DNA of 64,000 nt from Podospora bellae-mahoneyi (GCF_035222275.1 NC_085885.1:2728001-2792000); one strand, 5' to 3'; numbered from the stretch's first letter, positions 1-11,176 are shown. The notes: a model not told the origin generated them from the sequence alone. A program made the numbers and translations.

Positions 1-1
1 C

Positions 2-856
2 CCGCAGAAGTTGTTGATCAAGATGGCCAAGAAGCTGGTACCGGAAGGGGAGCGCAACATGAAGTTTCCACGGGGAGAATGGAGCACGCTCACTTCATCG
101 GAAAAACTACTACATACGGCCTACGACATGTCCATTGACATTTACAAGACCTTCGTGCCCATCAAGCAGACAGCCCTCACCATGGTGTTGTCTATTGTGA
201 GACTCACGGCCATGTTGATGGAACAAAGCTTGGAGCCGCCGAGGTTCAAAACGAAGGTGGCATCGCGTACGCAAGAAGCGTGTGTGTATGAGACGATGTT
301 GGATCTTATGGATCTATACACCACCCACCCACGTTCCACCAAGGTCGGACTCAACTACGAGCTTCAGCACCTGATGGATGTCAAGATCGAGATCAACAAG
401 AGAATGACAGCCGAAGGCTTTCAGCGATACAACGCCATGTGCAAAAAGTGCACCGATCAACCTGACAACCGTTCTGTCACGCCGGGGTCCGTAAACTCGC
501 CAGCAACCAACATCTCCGGGACCGGGGGGACCTCAGTTAAGCGCAAGAGGGCGAACAGCGAAGGCACCCTGCGCTTTGTGTTTGACGCGGGAGCTGCCCG
601 CCAGGAACGAAATCTGGCTGCGACATATTTCAACGACGAATACGAGGAGTACGAGGTGGAGGTGGAAGAAGAGATCAAGGTCCCACCAACTGATCCCCGG
701 CATAACGCGGGCGGCGGACGGGGCAGCCATCACGGGCACCACGGTGGCCACCACAACAATCGACACGACTACGGCTACCACAACAGAGGCGGTAGGCACC
801 CATATCACGATAACCGACACAGGGGCAACCGGCGAGGAGGCGCTGGGATGAACTAG
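2..856 (+). CDS. Pch1/cyclin T-K type cyclin, 5' end outside window
   Basis: The reading frame is open from base 2, so the gene starts left of the window. The first part is the second cyclin fold: a helix containing YKTFVPIKQTALTM, then TMLDLMDLYTTHPRST. That layout fits the C-type cyclins (Pch1 in fission yeast, cyclin T/K in animals) that bind Cdk9 or its relatives and promote phosphorylation of the RNA polymerase II CTD in the nucleus. After the fold come an acidic patch (about 640-680) and a His/Gly/Arg-rich tail with RGG-like spacing (about 705-850). The frame meets TAG at 854-856. No canonical GT-AG intron removes that stop in phase, yet the same frame resumes downstream (next entry), so the annotated end may be premature. 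The cyclin class is seen in sequence; the Pch1 assignment is inferred from family pattern. Confidence 0.8.
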   Translation, partial: PQKLLIKMAKKLVPEGERNMKFPRGEWSTLTSSEKLLHTAYDMSIDIYKTFVPIKQTALTMVLSIVRLTAMLMEQSLEPPRFKTKVASRTQEACVYETMLDLMDLYTTHPRSTKVGLNYELQHLMDVKIEINKRMTAEGFQRYNAMCKKCTDQPDNRSVTPGSVNSPATNISGTGGTSVKRKRANSEGTLRFVFDAGAARQERNLAATYFNDEYEEYEVEVEEEIKVPPTDPRHNAGGGRGSHHGHHGGHHNNRHDYGYHNRGGRHPYHDNRHRGNRRGGAGMN

Positions 857-1630
857 AGGTCTGCGCCGAGGTCGGGCTAGGCGTCTCCTCCGGGTATTGG
901 ACACGGCCAGCCGACACCGGACCAGCCTTTTCCTCCTGGGCCTCAGTTCACGTTGTCTATTCGGCCAAAGCCATCTGAAAAGCCCAAAGAACCTGTACCT
1001 GAAACGCCGAAAGAACCCGCGATTGGAAAGCCCAAAGAAGCAATACCCAAACAGGCCAAAGAACAACTGACAACACCTCAGAAGAGAGTCGTCCCCGACG
1101 AAGCCAATATGCCAGGCTCGCCGAGTGCAAAGCGCCCTGCCGTGGCACACACTGCTGCTGTGTACCGTGCCGTGCCGCAGCCCTACGGTCATGCCCATCC
1201 CAAGCAGCCTGTGGCTCAGGATCCCTACCACGTCACGTATTCCGCCGGCGGTGGGCCATCGGGGTATGCGCATCTGGGGAGAGTGGTGCCTCAAGCATTC
1301 TTCAACAGGCTCAGGGGCCGGCGCTTCGTAAGAGACAGGACCCATCCGTGGCAAGACCCCAGTAGTGCCACGACAGGGCGGACAAGAAGTGGATATGTAG
1401 GAAGGAACGAGTTGCCTCCTTGGAGGCGAGGTGGTAGTCTTGTGCCTGCGGCGGAGGTGCAGGGTCAACAGCAGGGCAGCGCGTCGGGTGAGACGGAAGG
1501 TCCACCACAACAGACCGATGCGCCGGACGAGAAGCAGGAGGGCGCTACCAAGGATGAGGAAGAAGGTGCAGCAGCACAGGATCAGGAGCAGAAGAAAGAC
1601 ACAGCAGAAGATGAGAAGCCTGAGGGATAG
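857..1630 (+). other. In-frame C-terminal extension of the cyclin behind two TAG codons
   Basis: This stretch is in the same frame as the cyclin. It contains one more TAG (878-880) and is then open for 249 codons to TGA-free coding sequence ending at TAG 1628-1630. The predicted product is protein-like: Pro/Lys/Glu-rich repeats (KPKE, PKEP, PKQA), a Pro/Gly/Tyr-rich middle part, an Arg-rich stretch near 1310-1440 and an acidic Gln/Glu/Lys end. If the two TAGs were sense codons, the join would read smoothly (MN-x-RSAPRSG-x-ASPPG). I tested GT/AG pairs between about 600 and 960 and found no convincing in-phase intron that removes both stops. Possible explanations are UAG editing or readthrough, an unusual intron, recent mutation or an assembly error. 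Confidence 0.55.
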
Positions 1631-1938
1631 AAAGACATGTTGTCATGCTGGGTGTGTTATTGGTGTTTGGAGTCTACGGGAGTTCAGATCAGCGGATGAT
1701 GATTGATACCCAAAACTACACCACAAGACGGTGAGGCGGCTTGATGTGCAGGTTTTGGAAAAGAGACAAGGCATTGCTGCTGCTCAAAGTGTATAAATTC
1801 TAGATGAAGACGTTGGGTTGGGGGGGTCGTTCGTTCCCGAAAGCGAGAAAATAGTACCTAACCTACCAACCAACGCCATGCTAAACATGAGAGCGTATGC
1901 AAATGCCTTTTTTTTTTTTTTTTTTCTCTAAAGGGGGG
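1631..1938. other. Convergent 3' intergenic region
   Basis: This gap lies between the cyclin (+) and the CLR5-domain gene (-). It holds the 3' UTRs and an 18-nt T run at 1908-1925. Nothing else is seen. Confidence 0.6.
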
Positions 1939-3876
1939 TCAAGTATCCTCCTCCCCCCGCCTCATCAACGCTTCCCTCAGCAGTTGTCTGTGCTCCTTTA
2001 TCACCTCATCCGCCTCCTTTGTCCGCCCCTGCACCCTGAGGCATTGATCAAGCGCGAGGAGCCCATCAGAAAGGTGGACGTCCTCCCCGTGCTCTTTCCA
2101 GCTTATGCGGCCCCGTTTTATCACCTGTCGGAGGATCCCCTCGGCGGCTCGTACATCCCCCATGGCCATCTTTATGGAGCCGTACAAGAGATTGAACGAC
2201 TCGGAGGCCTCCTGGACTTTGTTGACCTCTTTTAATTTTATCGGATCGAGGAGGATGGGCTCGAGGAGGGAGGAGGCGGAGGTTAGGTCGCCTAGGGTGA
2301 AGTAATGGGATGCCAGCCAGGCGCGGACGTCCATTTCCCTGCCGTCGAACACGTCAGGGAGGGAGGAGGTTACCCGAGTAAAAAGGGAGTGGAATTTGGG
2401 GGTGAGGAGGGTGGAGGAGGAGGGATGGTGGGGGGGGAGGGAGGTGAAGATGGCGAGGTTGGACAGTTCTATTGTTCTTTTGTGGAGGGGGGAGTAGTGG
2501 GAGGAAAAAAGGGAGACGGCGAGGGAGATGAGAGAGGAGAGGTGGGTGTGGTTGATTAGGGGGGACTTGTCATCGTTGTCTGGTGATGGTGAGGAGGGGG
2601 GCGAAAACAGGAGAGATTGCCCGTTGGAGTAGAGGACTTTCCAGAGCTGGGCGGTGGGGTGGGGGATGGCGCCGTTTTGGAGGCGGACAGTTTCGGTCAG
2701 TTCGAAGAGGTGTTTGAGGAGGTAGATTTCCAGCCGTTGGAAGTTTGGGTCGGGGATGGAGCGGAAGAGGGTGAGGGCGTGCATTACCCAGAAGAAGAGG
2801 AGGGGGGATTCTCGACCGCTGGAGAGGGTGGAGGTGAGCTCGGCGAAGGTGATGCGGATTACTTTTATTGACTGAGCGCGGTTGTCGGGGTGGGAGGTGT
2901 CGTGGAACAGACGGACGGCGGTCATCAGCCGGCGCCAGATCTCGAAGCCGCGGCGGACTCCGGTGTGGGTTGCCATCACGGCTTTGTCGTTGCGGGCTTG
3001 GTCTGCGGAGGTGGTGTCTTCGAGGAAGGACCAGCGGTTGGAGGTGAAGGATGCCATGAAGTAATCCCTCACGGCGCGGTACATGTTCTCGGTTGACTGG
3101 AGGGTGTCGGGTGCCTGGAGGTTTCGAGGGGAGGGTGATCGGGAGAGGGACAAGGCGGTGGAGGTGGATGGGGGGGAGCTGACGGTTTGCTTTCGGGATT
3201 TGTGTTGTCGGAGGAGGTACCGTCGTTCGTCGTCCGTCATGAGCGACAAATCGATCCATTTGCCGTTTACTAGCAATAAACCTCTCCGTCGCTGTACATA
3301 AGGGACAGCATGCTGTTCATGATGGTGCGATGGAATAATCTCCTCGACATCATCTTCCTGAAGTTCGGGTTCGGGTTCGGGTTGGGCATGCTGACTGGCG
3401 TCTCCTGCTGCGGGCCGCATCGGCATCGGCATCGGCACGGGTTGCTTCAGCTTCGGCTTCCTTGGCCTGTTAGCCAAAGCGCTGTCCGACCGCTTACGTT
3501 TCCCGAGGCCCCATCGTTTAAATCGTGCTCTGTACATTTTGTTCCTGTGGGTTTGGTTTTGCTCGTCAGCAAACCCCCATCCCCTGCGCGAGTGGCCGAC
3601 TTACGTGGCAAGGAAGCCATATCGAACCTCCATCGTCTGCATCAGCTGCGACAGGGTTTCACGATGGTACAGCTGGGTGATTATTTCCCTGTGCTTGTTG
3701 AAGTCCTCCTCGGTCGCCCATTTCTTCGTTCCGGTACTACTGCCTCCTCCTCCTCCTCTTCCTCCTTCTTCTCCTTCTCCTCCTGTCAGGCCTGTGATGC
3801 CGCTAGCCGGTGGTGCAGGTTCCCGTTCGACTGCCACGGTTGAAGGCCCGGGGCCAGCTCCGTCGCTTGCCACCAT
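1939..3876 (-). CDS. CLR5-domain protein
   Basis: Two exons, complement(1939..3544, 3605..3876), give 625 aa. The intron (3545-3604, 60 nt, GTAAGT donor, CAG acceptor) falls inside the CLR5 domain and joins YGFLAT to NKMYRARFKRWGL, so the domain is whole only after splicing (about residues 50-105). CLR5 domains are short helical modules found in many filamentous fungal proteins, named after a regulator of cellulase expression. Before the domain lies a Gly/Glu-rich low-complexity stretch; after it comes a basic segment (GKRKRS), then a roughly 500-residue part with helical, TPR-like character near the end. The first ATG in frame is 3874-3876. A regulatory role is inference from the family; no DNA-binding residues can be pointed to. 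It converges on the cyclin gene. Confidence 0.82.
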
Positions 3877-5405
3877 ACTATTTTCCCCGCCCGGACGGAT
3901 GTTCCTGTGATACTTTTGCAAAAACCCGGAGTACTGACCAGTGGTTTGTACACGGTTTGCTATAAAGGAACGACGCGGGCGCTCCAGGTGCAAAAGAGGA
4001 TCGTGGATTTTTATTCAGGAACAGCTACCGGCGGCGAAGGAGATGCGGAGAAGGATAGGATAGGATGGGCTGCCTAGTTGGTGGTGGTGGTCGTGTGGAA
4101 AAGGGTAGTGGAAAGTGTCCAAGTTCTGGGAGAAGCTGATGGTGGGACGCCAAAGGCGGGATGGAAGCGACGGCATGCAGCACACCCCCTCGGGTCCGGG
4201 GGACTGCCAGGCCTTTTCAAATCATGCAAGATGCCGAGAAACAAGGGCACACGGCAAGACCCATGGACATGGCAGCGGGTTGCTGGGAGAAGCGCTTCGG
4301 CAACGGGAGAGGCGCTGTTGCGCGTGCCTGCGTGCGTGTATGTGTGTGTGTGCGTGTGTGTGTGTATGTGTGTATGTGTGTGTGTGTGTGTGTGTGTATG
4401 TGTGTGTGTTGTGCGACAGGGGCGTGGGAGTGGTGTGCATAAAATGTTCGGGTGGGATCCAATCAGCGGCGTGCCATCCCGCGTGGTTGTTGGCTGGCTG
4501 CTGGTGACGACGACCCAGCAGCAGCTCACACACACACACCCACGGCAATGCAAGAAAGATATGTCCGAAGAGCCTGTTGCGTCAGAACGTAAAGAGGGTC
4601 AAGCTTGGGGAGATTGGATGGTGGCTTGGGGTAGGTAGCCAGCAGTGGTGGTGATGAGTCGTGGTCTTGGGAGGTGCAGTTGATGTAAGCTTCTTGGCAG
4701 TGAGTTTTCAAGATGATGTTGGCGGCCGATCTGACTCAGTCGGCAAGCAGGAAAGACAACTCAACCCGCTAATGCTTTTATAGAAGGTGTCTGCGTCTTG
4801 TGCGTTCCGTTCCGGCGCCCCTGTTTGGCGATTCTCACTGTTCTGCCGCCAACAGACTCGACCATGTTGCTGCCGTATCACCGAGGGGTATATCTGAGGA
4901 AATAATTTTGTGACAGCTAAGGATGGTTTTTCCTGTTTTTGACTATTGTAACCGAAGTTCATTATGCTCGGCACCTGTCTTTGGATGTCTGGTGATGTCA
5001 GATTGCCATACGTGGCATGAGAGAATGCTGTTTTTTACCATGCCATCACAGCTTCTATGACAGTGAGGAAGACATTGATTGTGGTCTATATACTGACCAA
5101 AGGTAAGCGATAACCCATATCCCCAGCAAAAGCAAAGAGAAGCATTCAAACTTTCCACAGCTAAAGCAATTAAAGGTGACAGCGCAGAAGAAACGAATCG
5201 GGTATCATTGGCGCGCACTCTCGCGCTGCACATGGCTCAAAGGACCAGACCAAACCATCCCCAACTCCGCTCATAACGACACCCCCAGATTCCGCAAAGA
5301 CAGACCCCAGACTCGGAAAAGAAAACTTCTCCCGGGCCAAACCCGCCGCGCCTAGACAACCTCATCGGCCTTGTCACTCTCCACGTTCGAACCCTTCTCC
5401 TGCTC
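3877..5405. other. Intergenic region with no gene seen
   Basis: Upstream region of the CLR5 gene and 3' side of the HAD-like gene. Apart from a TG microsatellite (separate entry), I see no coding pattern. The Cys-Val frames inside the TG tract are translations of the repeat. Confidence 0.5.
4329..4409. repeat. (TG)n microsatellite
   Basis: About 80 bp of TG dinucleotides, interrupted by occasional CG and TA steps (CGTG, TATG). It can form Z-DNA-like alternating purine-pyrimidine structure. It lies about 450 bp upstream of the CLR5 gene start. Confidence 0.95.
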
Positions 5406-7268
5406 CTATCGCTCCTCGGTATCGGTTCTCCGGTGCTCCTCGGCAACATTGTTCTGCTCCTCGGTATCCTTGTCCTCCTGCTCATCAGCAGCATCCTTGC
5501 TCTGCTGCTCCTCAGCATTGTCCATCTGCTGCTCGCCGGCATCCTTCTCCCCATCCTCAACTTCAACCACTTCCTTCTCGACCGGATCGACAACTTTGTC
5601 CGTGGCACGACTGGGTGCAACTGGACGAGCCGGAGCAGTCTCGGGAAGAGCAAGACCAAACACGGTGTAGCCAAACTCGTCCAAATCCTCCACGATCAAA
5701 GCGCACCAAGATTCCTGCTCGACGCTGATCTCGGCCTCGGTGCGGGCGACGTACACGAGAGGGTAATTCCACGTCTCGGAATTCTCTCCCTTCTCACGAT
5801 GGGATTCGAGCTGCTTGATGGTGCCCTCGATCAACATCATCTCTTCGCGCTTGAGTTTGTTGCTGTCGTCTCCTGTGTGCGGGAATTCAGTTGGCAGCTG
5901 AAGGGGAGAGAAAGGAAATCGGAATGGCTTACCCTCCACTTTGAGTCCCTTGTCCTTGAGGTACTCATCATAGGCCTCGATAATGTCCTTGGTCTCGATG
6001 GGACGGGGCGGGGCTGTGACACCGCGGCTGATCCAGGCGTTTTCATTGTCGATGTAGATGTCAAAGATGTCGACGGTTCCCAACCGGAGCAGGGCATCGA
6101 CTATCAAGGGGCTGTTGTCACTGTAGAGAACGAGGACGAAGCCCTCCTCCTTGGCGGCGCGGAGAACGCGGACTGAGTCGCTGAAATAGGCAAGCTGCTC
6201 GACGGCGTTGGCTCTGCCGTAGGCTTTCATGTAGGCCTCCTCGGAAACCTTTTGCTTGGCGCGGTACTCTTTCTTGGAGATGCCGAGGTGGGCGAGCATG
6301 TCAGGCCTGCGGGAGAGGTCTGGTTAGAGAGTCCAGAAAAGCGAGAAGATTTTTTGCGACTCACCAGGCACCGCTGTAGGAGTACGCCTCCATGATCTCG
6401 TCTTGGGTGGGCATCGGGTGGGTGGGAAAGGCCTTCTGGAAGACCTTGTGCATGGCGTGGCAGATGCCAGTGCGGTTCTCGAGAATGGCGCTGGCGTCGA
6501 ACACGAGGGCTTTGGGACGGACACCCTCGTATTTGGGGATCTCGTCCACCTTGTCGAAGGAGCGCTTCATTGGGGCCCGTTCACCTGGTTGAAAGTGTTA
6601 GTTGGTAGGAAAAAGTGCTGGGGAGATGTGAGAGGTGAGAGGTGAGAGGCGTTCAGGGAGGTCAAGATGTTGTGGAAGGTGAAGGGAATTGCGAGAGGCG
6701 AAGAAATTTGTAGACGGGCAAGAGGCTCTGGAAGGTAGGATATGTAGCCCACCGGGCCACATGACTGGAGGAGTAGGGTATTGTTGAAAATGGGACGAAA
6801 GGAAGGCCCTGAGTGGGATCGGACGAAAAGACATGGTCTCTGGGCTGAGTGATGTGGGTTGAAAAGACAAGAGTCTCAAGGATGATGGGGCAAAGAGATG
6901 GACCCGAAGCACCGCCTCCTGGCCCTCATGGACTCGTCCCAGAGCCTTCCCGTGCTCCTGGAATCTTTCCATGAGAGTCTCGAGGTGCTCGAGAGCCGGC
7001 TCGGAGCCGGGCTCGAAATTGAACCTCGACGCGTTCGCTCATGGTGGTGATGGCTTGGGAACGAAGAGGGTGGAAAGGGAAGTATGAATCTGGAGGTGGG
7101 TTTTGTGGGCTAGAGGATGAATAGAAGGAAGTGCGGCTTGTGTGTGCGGTTGGGACTATGGGCGGCTTGGGTATCAAGGCAATGAGGCTGCGATGTCAAC
7201 TTACCACCGTTGTCGTCGTCGGTGATCACGAACTCGCCGCTGATGTGCTGCGGCTTGGTAGGAGACAT
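5406..7268 (-). CDS. HAD-like protein, exon structure uncertain at its 5' side
   Basis: The core is well supported: exons 6570(or earlier)..6365, 6306..5933 and 5872..5406, with introns 6307-6364 (58 nt, GTGAGT) and 5873-5932 (60 nt, GTAAGC). The joined protein shows a HAD-type motif I, VFDASAI, with the nucleophile-position Asp but no second Asp, as in haloacid dehalogenases, and a motif II-like LYSDNS. A helical cap lies between them. The C-terminal 60 residues are Glu/Asp/Lys/Gln-rich. An upstream exon is likely: ATG at 7266-7268 (MSPTKPQHISGEF), an intron 7038-7204 and an exon rich in helix (PALEHLETLMERF). I could not find a canonical donor that joins it in phase to the acceptor at about 6584, so the 5' half needs transcript data. 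Phosphatase or dehalogenase activity is not established. Confidence 0.65.
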
Positions 7269-7864
7269 CTCGGCGTTTTGCCAGCCGACAGGGTGATTGT
7301 GGTTGGTGTTGAAGGAATAGGAGGCGGGGCTAAAGAGTTATTTCGACCGTCGACGGTGGAAATACTTATAATAGCCTGGCATCGTGGTGAGTGAAAAGGC
7401 AAGAACCTGACAATGGGTGGCCTTGGTATTCACATTTGTGGGCTCTCATTCAGTCTGGGACCACAATAACAGCATTTTGCAACTCCTTATCTTGCTCTTC
7501 ATTCTGATAGCTTCTTTCAGCCTCTGCTTGAGCCATTATTCCTGTTCACTTGAGTGATTGTCTCCTATATCGCTCCTCGATCTTGAAATTGACCCTAACC
7601 CTGAGAAGGCTGGTTGGATCCCAGCAAATTCAGATCAAGTCGGGTTTCGCGGCATTTCTTGGTCCCAACACTTGACATGATCTATTTCAGCATCAGTGTC
7701 AAATTTGATCAATATTTTTGATTCATGAGCTGAATTTTCATGAAATAACCACATAGCCAAGAGAATCATTTTGTATCTTCAGGTTTCGACTTCAGGTCGG
7801 TCCTCCACTTCAGAGCTTGACTCATGTAGCTCTTTCAACTGACAAAGCCATAGGCATAGGCATC
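7269..7864. promoter_or_regulatory. Divergent promoter region, HAD-like gene / FBPase-family gene
   Basis: About 600 bp separate two divergent start codons. The right two thirds are AT-rich compared with the flanking coding sequence. No specific operator can be named from sequence alone. Confidence 0.45.
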
Positions 7865-8973
7865 ATGGGCAGCACCACCACCACCACCGCCGACATTCGC
7901 CTGTCGACAGACCTAATCTCTCATCTCCAAAAAGCCATCCCTCAAGACGGAACCCGCGACTCCCTCCTCAGCTCCGTCATCCCTTCCCTTCTGAAGAGCG
8001 TGGCCGAGATCGCCAGAGACCTCCAAAGCTCCCACCACGTCTCCGCAGCCGGCACCTCCAACATCTTTGGCGATGACCGTACGCTTTCCTTCTCATCTCC
8101 TTGCCTCAGACCAAATCATACTAATCTCAACCCCCAGAACTCAACGTTGATGTCCAAGCCGAAGCCCACATCCGCCAAGCCATCACCTGCTGTCCCACCA
8201 TCGTCACCGCCTCCAGCGAAGAAGACCCGGTCGAACGCCCTGTTGTCCACACCTCCTCCTCTTCCTCCTCCTCCTCCTCCTCTTCCTCATGCCACGAAAA
8301 ATACACCCTCGCCTTCGACCCCCTAGACGGCAGCTCCATCATTCCCTCCAACTGGACGGTCGGCGCCATCATCGGCCTCTGGGACGGCCCCTCAGCCCTC
8401 AACACACCCCCCTCCAAATCCCAATTCCTCTCCATCCTGGGCGTCTTCGGGCCCCGCACAACAGCCATCATCGCCATCCGGCTCCTGTCTTCCCTTCCAT
8501 CAATCTGCCTAGAAGCAGGCCTTGACAACCTAACCCAAACATGGGAACTCACCCGCCCTGCTTTGTCTCTCTCGGCCCCGAACCCAAAGACCAAATACTT
8601 TTCTCCGGCCAATCTGAGGTCGGCGTCGGATATACCGCAGTATGCCGGCTTGGTGAGCCAGTATATCGCCCAGGAGTACACGCTGAGGTACTCCGGGGGC
8701 TTGGTGCCGGACATTGTCCACGGGTTGGTCAAGGGGCATGGAGTTTACTTGTCGCCGGTGAGCGGGAGGCACGGGGCCAAGTTGAGGAGGCTGTATGAGC
8801 TTTGTCCTGTCGCGCTGGTGGTCGAGTGCGCGGGGGGGGAGGCGGTGGAGTTTGAAAGGGGGGGGAGGCGGATTTTGGAGAGGGAGGTCAGGGAGACGGA
8901 TGAGAGGGGGGGGGGGGTTGTTTGTGGGAGCGGGGAGGCTGTTGCGGAGGCGGTGGGTAGACTGTTTGCTTGA
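7865..8973 (+). CDS. Fructose/sedoheptulose bisphosphatase-family protein
   Basis: Two exons, 7865..8078 and 8138..8973, give 349 aa. The intron (59 nt, GTACGC donor, CTAATC branch, CAG acceptor) splits the codon for Gln72. Family marks are NIFGDDQLNVDV (N-terminal allosteric/metal part), a short acidic SSEEDP, the signature AFDPLDGSS (about residues 130-138, metal-binding Asp132 and Asp135) and YSGGLVPDIVHGLVKGHGVY near the C-terminus. Known family members remove the C1 phosphate of fructose-1,6- or sedoheptulose-1,7-bisphosphate with Mg2+. This looks like a divergent paralog rather than the main gluconeogenic enzyme, and the substrate cannot be told. Oddity: a run of 12 Ser (residues 111-122, TCC/TCT codons) sits just before the signature strand. 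The ATG at 7865 is the first real ATG in frame. Confidence 0.85.
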
Positions 8974-10035
8974 TTTTTGGAATAGAATGACGGAGCTTGG
9001 GGTCAGAGTTGGGTGGTGTGTTTTGGACAGAAAGGATAGATTTGAAAGTATGTTTGATCGGAACGTTCGCCCCTCAGCACGCAAAATATCCAAATGTCTA
9101 CCCGGTCCGAGACACCCGAAAGCAAGGGCAAAGACAGCAACTAGTGATTGGCACCGGCATTGATGCTTCTTTACCATGCCTGACTGCTGGTGGTTGCCGT
9201 TTGGCATGGTTTTCGAAGCTTGATGATGTTGCGGAGTGGTCCTGGGTGATGTTAGGCATTGGAAATATGCCTTCGCAACCCAACGAGCGAAAGAAACAGA
9301 GACGCCTTGACTAATCTCCGTCGGGATGTTGACGGGGGTCATCAGCTTTCAAGGATCGTCAAAGGATCACGATAAAGTCAGACCTTAGTGCAGAAGGAGA
9401 CAGGGGTGAGAAGCTGTTTGCTATTTTGGACATTTCCTCCAGCAAACTTTATTTGCACCTCCGGAACTGTGGCTGACGGGCGGGCAACCGTTCCAGAGGC
9501 AGTGCAGCAGCTAAGCGCTAAACTTTGGCGACAACAGCCCCTGTCTTCAAAGATGAAGATGCCTTGACCACCAAACGAAGCACATTCAGACCTCAAATTA
9601 CAACCAACTCAACACCAGAATAACATACAATCCGAGACCTGTCCATAAGCTGCAAATACCCACCTACACACTCTACTCTGCACACTCTACTCTGCACCAA
9701 AAGAACCGGAGACAACCTCCCCCCTGCAGCAGCCGGCGTGGTGGAGCCCCTGTCATGTCATCAAAGCCAAGCTGTGTTTCCCTTGCTTGTCGCTGCCTGC
9801 CTCAGATCTCACCATGCGCGCGTGGTGTGAATCGGCGTGAGCCACGTTTGAGATGTTGAGATTTTCCCGATCGTGGTAGTTCCCCGACGGTGTTTTTTCT
9901 CCCCCTTCCCTCGTGGGAGGTGATGGGTGTATATCACTGACCCAACCTCTTTCGAGGAACTTCTGTTCGTTCCGTCAGACATCCTCTTCTCCTCTCCAGC
10001 CATCCGGCATCACCAACCAAACACAAAGCGCAAAA
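8974..10035. other. Intergenic region
   Basis: Holds the FBPase-family 3' UTR and the SUR7-family promoter. A short direct repeat (CACTCTACTCTG, twice) lies at about 9668-9695. No gene is seen. Confidence 0.5.
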
Positions 10036-10940
10036 ATGCCCCCCAAAACCCTCCTCCTCCAAACCCTCCCCCCCATCCTTCTCAACCTCACCACCCTCAT
10101 CCTCTGCTGCTTGGTAATCTTTTCCGGCTTCAACAACTCCCTCACCTCCATCCACTGGCTCAAGGTATTTATTTCCTTCCTTTCCCGTGGGAACACCCCC
10201 CTTTATATCTGCTAACGATCCCCAGACCGACAACACAGCCATCTCCCTCCCCACCCCCCTCCCCTCCTCGGCCCCCCTAAAAGACCTCTCAACCCTAACC
10301 GGAACCGACTACCTCTCCCCTTCCTCCTCCCCCCTCCCAGACCACGCAACCCTCCACCTCTTGACGGAATGCTCCCTCACCCCCGCATCAACAACCTGCT
10401 CCCCCCCCGACATCAACTTCTGGTTCCGCCCCGAACGCGACCTCAAACTCTCCGAGCCCTCCCGCACCCACAACTCCATCCTCTTCAAGGACTCCCTCCG
10501 TTCCTACACCCGCTCGGCACGCTTCATCGAGTGGTCTTTCATCGTGGGTGTGATCTGCTCTCTGTCCGCCCCGGTGGAGAGCTACTTCTCCCCTTTGCTA
10601 GCAAGTATAACATGCGGGTTTGGGATGGTGTTCCTTGGCGCAGGAACGATAACAGGCGCCGTGATTTACAAGCGACTTTCCGACGCGATCAATGATGTCT
10701 TTGGCGGGTTTGGGATCGCGGCCAAGAACGGGGGCTGGCCAGTGGCGTTGGGTTTGGTGGCGGCTGGGTTGTTGGGGGGGGCGTGCGGGGGGTATGTGAT
10801 TGCTTATAGGAGGCAGAAGGGGAAGGGGTGGAAGATGGGGGGGGGTAGTGAAAGGGGTGTTGAGGGGGGAGAGGTGGATGTGCCGCTTGTGGGTGGTTAC
10901 GAGAAGCAGAATAATGGTGGGCAGCGACAGCAGCAGCGAC

Positions 10941-10972
<32 letters not shown>

Positions 10973-11176
10973 GTGGTGATGGGGGATATGGATGTGGAAC
11001 GGAGGATGGAGGATGACTGGGCGGCGCCGGATGAGTATTCCGGGAGGAGGGGGGATGGGAATAACACGAAACGGAGTAGTAACGTCCCGCTTGTGTCGAT
11101 GGGGGCGGGGGGGAATAACAGACAGACGAGGAATTTGAACACGGCGTATGAGCCGTACAGCCGTCAGCAGTTTTGA
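10036..11176 (+). CDS. SUR7/PalI-family plasma-membrane protein
   Basis: Two exons, 10036..10164 and 10226..11176, give 359 aa; the intron is 61 nt with a GCTAAC branch. Four membrane segments are visible: about 8-30, 143-160, 166-190 and 213-236. The loop between TM1 and TM2 carries two Cys (TEC...TTC) and a WFRP motif, as in SUR7/PalI-type proteins, which mark eisosome/MCC plasma-membrane domains or act in ambient pH signalling. The long cytoplasmic tail is Gly-rich with a polyglutamine tract (CAG codons, about 10921-10970). The start ATG sits in an A-rich context (CAAAAATG). Family membership is firm; whether the role is eisosomal or PalI-like is open. Confidence 0.83.

Noticed and set aside
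533-1510. Long minus-strand frame (325 codons) opposite the cyclin
   Set aside because: It starts from a non-ATG codon, is Arg-rich as expected for the complement of a GC-rich coding strand, and has no motif. The plus-strand reading is the protein-like one.
2570-3259. Minus-strand Pro/Arg-rich frame inside the CLR5 gene
   Set aside because: It is an alternative frame of the CLR5-domain exon with arginine-rich composition typical of out-of-frame GC-rich DNA.
4115-4507. Frames with Cys-Val runs over the TG tract
   Set aside because: They are translations of the dinucleotide repeat and have no supporting sequence on either side.
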